Assembly: GCF_032854445.1 (NCBI RefSeq)
Contig: NC_088295.1
Span: 58,883,249-58,947,248, forward strand
Length of the DNA stretch: 64,000 nt
Direction: 5' to 3'
Origin: Liolophura sinensis
Taxonomy: Eukaryota; Mollusca; Polyplacophora; Chitonida; Chitonidae
In this document: in pieces, positions 47,382 to 56,720 of the stretch
Layout: the number at the start of each line of letters is the position of its first letter
How positions within the stretch are numbered: the first letter of the stretch is position 1
Position numbers and translations under genes: made by a program
Notes under the pieces: model-generated
Database searches by the model: none
What the model saw: the letters and a program-made list of their open reading frames with translations, nothing else
Told to the model about the DNA's origin: nothing

Positions 47382-50129
47382 CTTTTACTCGTCACATAAA
47401 CATGCCATTTTGTGTACGTAATTATCAACATTAGTGATAAATAATAAGCTGGACGAATACGATAAACAACTAACACTATCCCATAGACTATTAAAGTTTG
47501 ACTAAATTTCAAAACCACAACAACATCAACAGCAACTCACTTTGGTAATCTTTGATTTTTTCATCAAACGAGTGTCGACAGCTTCGTTTTTGTGAATGTT
47601 GACACTTTTAATAACTCTACAGTCGGTTATAACGTCCGAAGTGTTGTCATTGCAGTCCGATTCAATCTTCAGGAGGACTTTTGGTGGAGAAAGACGCTCA
47701 GCAGCACGTGGGGATAGCACTTCCGATAATTCAAACGGACACTCAGGCACAGGACGGGTAGAAACTTCCTGTTGGACATCAGAGAAAATGATTTTAAATC
47801 AGTTTATGGATGCAGCTTGGATTAAGTGTCAGGAAATTGCATTTTCTTACAATTCTTTGCTTTCTTGTTTTTTTTCCCATTAATTCTTACCATGTGTTGT
47901 CATCAGTCTGCGAGATGATTTTGTATTGACTCGGATATTGTGGAAGCCACGCATAATTTATTCTTGTAATACATGTATGGGCTTACTCCATTTAATGTTA
48001 TCTATAAACAGTATGAAGAAAGTTGTTACTCAAGAGAGATTGAATGTATTGATAATGACCGTATCTATGTTTTTGTATGGGGGTGGGGGTTCGGGGGGAT
48101 TCTAGAGCTGGCCAATATACATGACACCAACATAAAGTGTAAAAATGAGAAATGTCTTCAAACACTTACCATGGTGTCCAAGGCGTAGTGGTCGGGGAAG
48201 AATTCGAGGGCTGAAACAGAGGAAAAAGTAGCACGAATAAATAATGTGTCATCAACTTTACGGCAGTGTGACGGGGGTGTGAGGGGATGTGACAGTGTTG
48301 TGAAGAGAATGTGTATGTAGTGTGACGAGAATGTGACAGTGGTATGATGAATTAATGTGACACCAATGTGAAGGCAATGTGACATTGTTATGACGAGAAT
48401 GTGGCGACAGCGTGACGGTAATATGGCTATAGTGTGATCGCAATGTGACAACAGTGCGACAAGAATGTTACAACAGTGTGACGAGAATGTGACAACAGAC
48501 ATACAACGGCGCGGCGGGAATGTGACAACAGTGTGGAGAGAATGTGACAATGTTGCAGCAGTTTGACGTGTGACCTTACAGTGACACGGATATGAGATCA
48601 GTGTAACGAAAATAAGATATCAGAGACTGACCGAAATCTGAGCGTAGCGTGACAGGAATGTGACAGCAGTGTGACAGTACGCGCTACGGTCTCTATTAGG
48701 GAACACCTGTTTCTCAGCTGAATAAATGTATATGCATTACGCAAATACACTTTTGTATTTACCTTTGGATATTTACTTCAATCAGATAGAAAAAATGAAA
48801 AAATTAGAACTGAATATATACTTGAGATGCACGTATCAAGAAATGAACTGTAGAAAGTACAATAAAACTTACGAGTCTTTCCAGTAGTCTTCCTTGTCTT
48901 TTCCAAAGAGGTGAACTTTTCCAGAACTCTAGTTGCAAAATTGTTTATTTTTTCTGAAACAGAGACAGAAATACATCTTAATAAATACTTAAAAAGACGT
49001 ATCAGAACTGATTAAAACGATAGTTTTGACTACAAATTACATTTCATCTTATTCAATAGAAATTTTTGCATAGCTATGCTTGAGTGAAAGATTTACTAAC
49101 TCACCAGTCAGTTGCTGAGGACACTGCTCTCTCCAGTATAGATATTCCAGTGTCTGGCTCGTGTACTCCATGACGTAATCTATACATGGGGGATAGAATT
49201 AATACAAAATGTTGTATTATTTACTTTTGTTTTACTTATTATACAGAATTGGACTGATGTTTAACCCTGATGCAAAAAATAAAGACTGTATTTAGATTTT
49301 GGCATTTAATATCTGTAGAAAAATCAAAAAGTAAATGATGAAAATAAAATGTCTTATCGTTTTTTTTTTTTGTAGAATATAGTCTGATAATTAAAATAGT
49401 GTTAAAATGATAATACTGTGTGATAAAAACGTATTTTACTTCGAGCATAATAATTCACGCAAGAGCGGTCAAGAATAAAATCTTGAGAAAACGTGAAGCA
49501 TTACAACAGTAAACGGGCGATACATTTTATATTCGTAAAGGAAACCAGGTACGAACTACACAAAAACGGTCACATTAAATTTCACCATCAAAAGTCACAG
49601 AAGGCAAAACCTAAAAATAACCCTAAGTGTCAATAAATGTACTAAATGTTTCCTAACTCACCTCTGTCTGCCATGAGAACCTCTGGGGTGATATCTTTCT
49701 TGCGGTGAAGTGTGGCACGTTCTCTCTCCAGAGCCACAAACAAGTACAGCCAATACGTGTACTCTGTTAATAGAGAAAGACAAATGACTAATCAGGGCAT
49801 TACGTGTAATCTGTTTATAGAGTAAAACGAGAGAAAGACAAATGACTAAACAGGACAATACCTGTAGTCTGTTTATAGAGTAAAACAAGAGAAAGACAAA
49901 TGACTAAACAGGACAATACCTGTATTCTGTTTATAGAGTAAAACGAGAGAAAGACAAATGACTAAACAGGCCAATACGTGTAGTCTGTTTATAGAGCAAA
50001 ACGAGAGAAATACAAATGACTAAACAGGGCAATACTTAGACTCTGCTCATATACCAAAGCGATTAAACAACAAAACTTGAAAACTTTACCCTTAATCACT
50101 TCAGCCTCTTCTTCTTTATCAACAGGCAT
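46901..50129 (-). CDS. Complete 234-residue protein of unknown function, eight coding exons
   Basis: Exons right to left: 50090-50129 (ATG at 50127), 49662-49763, 49105-49179, 48873-48953, 48170-48210, 47541-47768, 47197-47254, 46901-46980 (stop TAG at 46901). They sum to 705 bases, 235 codons, with every GT-AG junction in phase. Residues 1-110 are helix-like and aromatic (EYTYWLYLFVALERERATLH; MEYTSQTLEYLYWREQ; FATRVLEKFTSLEKTRK), followed by PLEFFPDHYALDTM. The middle is Ser/Pro/acidic (FELSEVLSPRAAERLSPPKV). The C-terminus is basic (SFFARLRISPRSAIYR, KTLKSLRRRI). No signal peptide or membrane segment. I do not recognise the family. Confidence 0.78.
47197..47254 (-). CDS. 234-residue gene, exon 8
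   Basis: Acceptor TCTTCTTTTTTAG, phase 0 to 1, VKSFFARLRISPRSAIYRT, donor GTGAGAC. It lies just downstream of a 30-base poly(T) run at 47350 (plus strand). Confidence 0.7.
47350..47379. repeat. Poly(T)/(A) run of 30 bases
   Basis: Uninterrupted T on the plus strand, in the intron between exons 7 and 8 of the 234-residue gene. Confidence 0.95.
47541..47768 (-). CDS. 234-residue gene, exon 7
   Basis: 76 codons, phase 0 to 0. Ser/Pro-rich, with KVLLKIESDCNDNTSDVITD and a basic end KKSKITK. Donor GTGAGTTGC. Confidence 0.78.
48170..48210 (-). CDS. 234-residue gene, exon 6 (41 bases)
   Basis: Phase 1 to 0, LEFFPDHYALDTM. Acceptor CTGTTTCAG, donor GTAAGTGTT. A degenerate tandem array fills the intron on its upstream side. 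Confidence 0.75.
48255..48690. repeat. Degenerate tandem array, unit of about 11 or 22 bases
   Basis: Variants of GAGAATGTGACAACAGTGTGAC repeat over about 430 bases inside the intron between exons 5 and 6 of the 234-residue gene. The long minus-strand open frame rich in His, Ser and Thr is its by-product. Confidence 0.9.
48873..48953 (-). CDS. 234-residue gene, exon 5
   Basis: Phase 1 to 1, EKINNFATRVLEKFTSLEKT and RKTTGKT. Acceptor TTTCTGTTTCAG, donor GTAAGTTTT. Confidence 0.8.
49105..49179 (-). CDS. 234-residue gene, exon 4
   Basis: Phase 1 to 1, YVMEYTSQTLEYLYWREQ and CPQQLT. Acceptor CCATGTATAG, donor GTGAGTTAG. Confidence 0.8.
49662..49763 (-). CDS. 234-residue gene, exon 3
   Basis: Phase 1 to 1, EYTYWLYLFVALERERATLH then DITPEVLMADR. 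Donor GTGAGTTAG. Its acceptor CTCTATTAACAG is the first member of the 58-bp array immediately to its right. Confidence 0.8.
49764..50045. repeat. 58-bp tandem array built from an intron-exon junction
   Basis: CTGTTTATAG recurs at 49811, 49869, 49927 and 49985 (58-base steps), with the true exon 3 acceptor at 49764 and a decayed copy near 50043. Each unit carries a copy of the acceptor and the first dozen or so exon bases (TACACGTATTG-like on the minus strand), plus GAGAAAGACAAATGACTAA. Confidence 0.93.
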
Positions 50130-50166
50130 TGTGCTTCCAATATTTTTGGTTACAAGAGTCTATTCT
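50090..50166 (-). CDS. 234-residue gene, exon 2 with the start codon
   Basis: Acceptor GTATTTCCTTTCAG, 37 bases of leader, then MPVDKEEEAEVIK and donor GTAAAGTT in phase 1. The coding part is 50090-50129. Confidence 0.75.
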
Positions 50167-51299
50167 CTGAAAGGAAATACAGTACAATATGTTCAACTGT
50201 TAGCTCTACATACAGTATATCTCTATGACATTTTGCTAAATCTTGTCCACTCTTGTCGTGTAAATGGCAATACATGTATACATAATCAAAGCATGTACTC
50301 AAGACACGCTTAAATTACAATTATACAAATATGCATTTTTACATCGGCATGCTCATACACAACAGAGAAGTTAAAATTCACACAGGTATATGAGAAAGTC
50401 ATTTCGGTTTTATATTGTAGGCCTATATCCCAAAATACATGCTTGTTTTACTGTGTTATATCTATCCGATTTCATCTACTTAACATTAAAAAATGATTTT
50501 ATCTAATCCTTTACTTGGAGACACAGTCCTCCTATTACAAATCAAACATTCTATGTAAACTTGCCGTACATAGAAGTAATTAAACCTTCTGATTTCGAAT
50601 GCATCACACATACGATGTCGCCTGTATGGGTTGACCTTGGGTATGTGTTGGCAATAACAATACCATGACGTAACCGTTTGTTCACGTCACTTAATGACGT
50701 CACAACGATGCTATTATAACATGGCGTAATATGTTTTTCATAAGAACAGTGACGTCATAACTGAGATAGACGTTACAGTGTCACGTTCATGTAGACCTTC
50801 CAACTGATAAATTAATAATATAACTGAATGCATCACACTGGGTCCAGAAACTAAATTTAGCCGAGCTTGCAGCTCCTGAACTTCAGAAAGATTACTTCCA
50901 ATTTAATTTAGCCAAATATAATAAAGGCCATGGCCCTGAAAACTTTTTAAGCCATATAGGCCTACTAACCACGAGGATAGAACAAATTTGACAGTTTGTA
51001 GGAATATTGGAATGTGTTATTTTTGAACCTCTTCATAAGGATACATGATAATAATTGGTATTATCCGATACACCAAGAAAAGTTTGGATGCCTTCTGTAA
51101 GAAGCAATTCACAACGACTCACATAAAATATCGGCTCCAAACCGCATTTGGTTAAAGTAAGCAAAAGGTTCAGAAACCAAATTTAGTTTTAACGTTCATT
51201 AAAATGTAACTCAGTTAAAGATACGTGTGATTAACGTGTGCACCTATTGTTATATTAGTATGCAGGTGACGCTTTGAACAAATGTAAACATTAACTCAC

Positions 51300-51420
51300 C
51301 TTTTTGGCGCTTTGCAAATGTGTACTGTCAACAGTGGCACGATTCATCTGAACTCTAGAGTTTTGACGCCTTTGGTGAACAATAGACTTACGTGGTCAAA
51401 CGTCATTATATCTGTGACGT
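51300..51420 (-). other. Probable untranslated first exon of the 234-residue gene
   Basis: A donor CAAAAAG/GTGAGTTAA at 51299/51300 faces the acceptor at 50166, giving a 1.1-kb intron. A second strong donor (CCAC/GTAAGTC, about 51392) could serve an alternative first exon. The transcription start is not visible; the right border is a guess. Confidence 0.5.
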
Positions 51421-51422
51421 CA
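51415..51422. promoter_or_regulatory. CRE palindrome TGACGTCA with neighbouring half-sites
   Basis: Full CREB/ATF/CREM consensus directly above the probable first exon, with CGTCA half-sites at about 51401, 51428 and 51437. Two more palindromes lie in the first intron (50695-50702 and 50750-50757). Confidence 0.55.
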
Positions 51423-51899
51423 CAAAGCGTCACAAACGTCACAAATAAACAATGGTTATAAACTCCCAATTCGCCATTCTTCGGTGGTTTCCGCTCGTCT
51501 GAGGATTTAGAAGCCTTGCGCACCACACGCAGATTACATTTCTACATACAGTTTTTTTCTTAAACGGTGATCTCGGTATATATATCTAAAAAAACTGTTG
51601 CACGCACTGATTTACTCAAAATTTGAAACCTCATTAATAAAACATCTACAGTATACATATACAGTCTGAATCAACTTTATATGCTGTATCTGCATGCATA
51701 TGCTTAATTATAGGGCTTGACAAATACTTGTTTAGAGACTCCAAGCAGATTTCATGAGACGTATCTTGTACACACATTGTACTCCGGTATACAAGACTTC
51801 TTGTTCTGAAAATGAGTTCTTCGATTGTGCACACAGTATACAAGCTGGTACCCTCATACATGGACTGAACAATGTTCACATACATAAGGGCTATACAGT

Positions 51900-52190
51900 C
51901 ATATATACACTGTATTCTTGTGGCAGGACGAGCACATGGAGCTAAAGTGATGCCGCCACTGAAGTAGGCTATCATGTCGAAGGCACCAAACATGACACCC
52001 CACCCAGTTACATTATACTGACCCCGTGCCAACCCATCCTATTCCGTTGCTCTAAGCTTTCAGTGATGAGCGCCAGGCGAGGAAGCAACAATACCGTTTT
52101 TCAAGACTTTGGCATGCTCGACACGGATTTGATTCTAGGTTTCCCGATTTCGAGGCGGAGGCTCCAACGATTAGGGCACCAAAACGGTCT
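51900..52190 (-). mobile_element. SINE-C copy
   Basis: GTGGCAGGACGAGC, GAAGGCACCAAACATGACAC, CCCAGTTACATTATACTGAC, GAGCGCCAGGCGAGGAAGCA. A tRNA-like head reads on the minus strand as CTAATCGTTGGAGCCTCCGC plus a box B-like region. It accounts for the 128-codon minus-strand frame here. Confidence 0.82.
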
Positions 52191-52199
52191 GTACAACAT

Positions 52200-53015
52200 T
52201 CGGGATTGATTTATTTTTCTTATATATTGGCTTTAAACAAATACTGGGGATGGGAACTATACAGGGGGAGTCCATCGCCTGACAGTTTTCAAGACATTTT
52301 TTTTATTGTGCATTGAAAATCGACATACAAGCCTTGTTCACAAAGTTAAGATCAAGCGCGAGTCCGGACAGTTTCGTGGATTTTCGAAAAAAATATGGCC
52401 ATGATTTTGTCGAAAATAGAGAAAGTTGGGAAACCACCCAAACCTTGATATGGAACTTGTCTCGACGAAGTCATACACTAAGTCGTAATCCAGTAGGTAA
52501 CAGGTACATGTAGGAAACTAAAAACAGGATTGGTCTTCAGAGAACGATTCTTTGAATTGACGAGAAGGGACAGATCACTGGACACGTTGAGTATATACAT
52601 GCTCTTTCAACCACAAATCTGAATTTTGTGCCTAATTATTAATCTATGCGTGGAAACAGACATTCGCACACACAAAAAACCCTTGCGTTGAAATCTAGCA
52701 ACAACTTGTTTCATTCAACGCAGAAATGTGTTACCCCAACACAAACACGAATCAAATAAATGTCAAGTCCACACGTTTGTGTTACAAAACAATAAAACGA
52801 AAACAAGGTCTTGTGTTAATTCAACACAAGATAATTGTTCACATAAGACAACACTTTTATTGGAAAGAACACAATTTTGTGTTCATTCAGCACCATTGTT
52901 GTTTATGTGCATACCTACCGTCAATCGAGATTGGTCAATAATCGCAAGTCCCATTCCTCAAATTACGTTTAACAGACAGCATCACAAAGAAAAACATGAA
53001 TGTACATAATCATAC
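52200..53015. other. Intergenic, weak open frame only
   Basis: A frame at 52313-52513 (plus) reads protein-like (SFVDFRKKYGHDFVENRESW) but has no ATG, clear acceptor or partner exon. A TTGTGTT-rich stretch follows at 52690-52880. Confidence 0.4.
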
Positions 53016-53019
53016 AAAT

Positions 53020-53560
53020 ATAAGCAGTTCACACTTTTCACTGATGGGAAACGGCAAGATAAGCAGTCCACAATTTTCAATGACAATGGGGAACGTCAAG
53101 ATAAGCAGTCCACAATTTTCAATGATGATAGGAAACTGCAAGGTAATCTGTCCACAATTTTCAATGATAGGAAACCGCAAGATAATCAGTCCACAATTTT
53201 CAATGATGATGGGAAACCGCAAGATAAGCAGTCCACAATTTTCAATGATGGGAAACTGCAAGATAAGCAGTCCACACTTTTCAATGATGATGGGAAACCG
53301 CAAGATAAGCAGTCCACAATTTTCAATGATGATGGGAAACTGCAAGATAAGCAGTCCACACTTTTCAATGATGATGGGAAACCGCAAGATAAGCAGTCCA
53401 CAATTTTCAATGATGATGGGAAACTGCAAGATAAGCAGTCCACACTTTTCAATGATGATGGGAAACCGCAAGATAAGCAGTCCACAATTTTCAATGATGA
53501 TGGAAAACCGCAAGATAAGCAGTCCACAATTTTCAATGATGATGGAAAACCGCAAGGAAT
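53020..53560. repeat. Minisatellite, 42-bp unit (39-42), about 13 copies
   Basis: Unit like ATGATGATGGGAAACCGCAA plus GATAAGCAGTCCACAATTTTCA, length-variable through the number of ATG/GAT triplets. NRK...PQF and NCK...PHF units alternate over part of the array, so there is an 84-base higher-order period. All indels are multiples of 3, so frames stay open on both strands. Confidence 0.95.
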
Positions 53561-53729
53561 GTTCCACGTCAATGAATGAAATCAGTATCCAAATCCCAAA
53601 CCAAACTAGCAGTAAGCATGTAGAATCATTCAGTCAAAGACCAGGTCACGTTTTTATTTTTTTTATTTACCTTAACAAACTACACTTGGCAGTGCTTATC
53701 TGTAGTGATAATTAAAAGGGCTAGTACAT

Positions 53730-56533
53730 AGAGGATTTGTAATATGCAATTTCAGGCATAACATTCTGCAAATTATTTCACAGAAGAGAAAGGAAAACAG
53801 AGAAAAAAACCCAAAAAACAAAAAAACAGGTACAAAAAAAATTCAAGAGCTTAAAATATTTCTCAAAGTCAGCATCCAATTACTAAGTAATACAAATGAA
53901 AACTAATAAGCTAAGATACACAAAATAACCACATAAAGCCATATATTTTCTGAATGTGTTATTTCGAATCCCATATGCCTTCCAATCTTCATGAATAATC
54001 ATTACGGAAAAATACACACCCGCAACAAAAAGATAACAAACCATAGATCATAAAAGGGTAAAAGTACGCTGTGAGCTTAATTTATGATCAGAAAAGACTT
54101 TTAAACAAGGGGATAAAAAAAAAATCAACATCTGCAGAGGAAATCACTATTACATCAGCCCTTTCAAGTGCCATTAACAGATACGGTGCTGTGTTTTACG
54201 GCCTAACAAATGTCGCCAGGGCATAACATATGTCGCCCCACAGTAGAACTGCCTTCCATAATAACACGCAGCGTTAAACAAGACAAAATGTGTAGCCAGT
54301 GTTTCACATAAAGGATTATCCTGGTCAAATAATCACACGTAGAAAACGTATATAGTCACTCGACTTTTAAGTGACTACAATAAATGTACAGCAACATTCC
54401 TGGTGCACTAAATTACAATCACTGTAAGACTGTCAGCAACTTTATACATATCTCATCAACACATGATACACACCTTATATATCAAGTGAATGTACGCAAT
54501 GACAAGACACACTACACATGAACAATGAATAGAATAATATCAATGACGCTGGTGACTTTCCAGTTACGTATTAAACAGTGTAATTCTACGTTAAATTAAA
54601 TCCTTTATTCGACTGTAGTGCATCTACACAAAATCTATTCTTAATTCTAAAGCTGAACACATAAAAAGACATTTCCTTTAAATCGCCTACTGCGCCTTCT
54701 TCATTTATACATACACATGGTGAAAAATTAAAACTTCATAAATCCGCTGAATTACAGTGGGCCATTTTCCCAAGTCCATGTAACTTCTTAAAGAGTAACC
54801 ATCACAAAGTTTTTTGGCTCTCTGCGCTGCATCTCTTAACAAAGTAAGTGGTGATAGGAGAAGACTCCATATTCAGAATTTGTAAACTGGACAATCATGA
54901 AGAAACAAAACATTTTAACTGAGCATTTATCATAGTTACTGTGATTAAAAAAAAAAAACACACACACACACACACACACAGGTCCACAATCTAAACACTT
55001 GACCGGCAGAGGGAATTTACACAGAACACAAAAGCGCACAACAAATTTTCCTGATGAATGAAGAAAGCACAGAAAGAGAAATTCCATTCATATTGACCTC
55101 ATGATTAGACAGTAACGAAAAACGCCATCCTGATTAAGTTTCGCTTTATGGAACTAAATACATGCAGTGCATTACTGTCCAATTCCATTCCTAAGAACTT
55201 CTAACAAAACTTGAACAAATAGACATGACGACAACAAAAATAAAAACAAGCACTGCCCGATAGCATTTGAAGTCAACAAACACAGCATAAGCATGATAAT
55301 ACCGGTGTCTACGACAAAACAACTTCATCGACTCAAGCTCACCTAACCAGCAATTTGCTAGTACAAAAGTTCTCTTTTAATATATACATCAAGGAGTTTC
55401 ATGCTTGAAAGCTTTGCCATGATAACCAGATAACAGGGCTGGGTGTTTTATTCCCCTTGTAAGCTTGTATCAACATGTTCCTGCACTTTTACTATGACTA
55501 TAATTAACATTATTAGACAAATGACACACACACACAAAGAATAACAAGAAAACACACGTGCACAAAGAAATCTGGTATTCAGCTTGGACTTGTCCGCATC
55601 TTGAGCCCTTTTTGTATCGCCCTATGAAAAAAAGAGTTGTGGTGAACATGTGACGTACCTTGTCATCTAGCTAATCAAACACACCTGAAGTGGTACAGAT
55701 AATGTAGTTGTATGTACGATAATACATGCTTAATAATCTCCTTTAAACAAAATTCAGCATGCATCAAAAAAAAAATTTCAGATCATTCCAAAAAAAAAAT
55801 GCTGGCTTTTGAGCAGAACATAATCTAGACATAAACGATTCCTGATATCAAATTAACAAATTAGTCCCAGCATCTAATTGATTAGTAATGACAATCCAAA
55901 ATGCAAAAAGGTATTAAAATAAATATATATTTACGTTAATATTAATACTTGAACCAGCAAAATGTTACCTTAAAAAAAAGCAAGAAATTAACAATTACAT
56001 TCACTGATAATCTTCATAAACAAAGTCTGAACAATTTTAAAACCAATTCATGCAAGTGTGACAAAAGGTGTTAATGAAAGGATGTACCATAGTTTTGGTG
56101 TGGGAAAAAAAAAAAAAAAAAAAAAAAAAAGGTGGAGAAATAAAAAGTGAAATGAAGTAAATCTTTACATCGATAATTAGATCCATCTGCTAAATCTTCA
56201 CTAACAGTGTCTTTCACACATTCTTCCTTTTTTGCAAACAAGCACAGCACTTACTGTGTACTGACAACTCACACCAGGAAGCCACAGAAAGTGCAAACCG
56301 CAAGCAGCATGTGCTATGTGCAGTGCTATCACTCACAACGGGTCCAATTAATGCCAGTCCTCCCACTTACAAAGTCACCCAGTGCAGTTTTGAACCGCTC
56401 ACCAGCTGTCCAGTCTCGGGGTGTTATGTTCGTACTCTTTAAGTCATAATCAAATTAAAGGACTAGTGAATCTTGATGGCCTTCCCTCACCAAATGTCAA
56501 TGAGGTATGCCATTTCACAAAACAGTATTTTTA
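53730..56533 (-). other. Gene-free stretch, possible long 3' untranslated region of PATL1
   Basis: No coding sequence seen. Minus-strand AATAAA words occur near 55446, 54606 and 53655, any of which could end the PATL1 message. Contains an (AC)n run at 54956-54980 and a poly(A) run at 56106-56130. Confidence 0.4.
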
Positions 56534-56720
56534 TCAGGAAGTTTTGATCACCAGGTTCTTCATTTTATCTTCCACGGAAGCTAGAAGCTCTGGACTTAAC
56601 ATCAATTCGAAATGTTTCCAGATTTTCTTCTGCTGTTGCGCGGTACTTGGCACCTGTTTGGAGAGGTTCGAGAATGAAATGGAATCCACTGCTTCGGCCA
56701 CATTCTGTACAAACTGCGTC
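56534..56720 (-). CDS. PATL1: PATL1 last coding exon
   Basis: One base plus 62 codons: TQFVQNVAEAVDSISFSNLS, then QQKKIWKHFELM and a C-terminal NLVIKTS before TGA TAA. A different frame of the same DNA is also open but does not join the upstream exon. Confidence 0.88.

Noticed and set aside
48158-48550. 130-codon minus-strand open frame
   Set aside because: Degenerate GTGAC array read in one frame. Only its right-to-left end overlaps real exon 6, in another frame.
51646-52032. 128-codon minus-strand open frame
   Set aside because: Covers a SINE-C copy; the same peptide phrase (QYNVTGW) appears in the frame at 45849-46229, which overlaps the other SINE-C.
52996-53715. 239-codon plus-strand and 185-codon minus-strand open frames
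   Set aside because: Both are produced by the triplet-periodic 42-bp minisatellite. No splice context or non-repeat domain.
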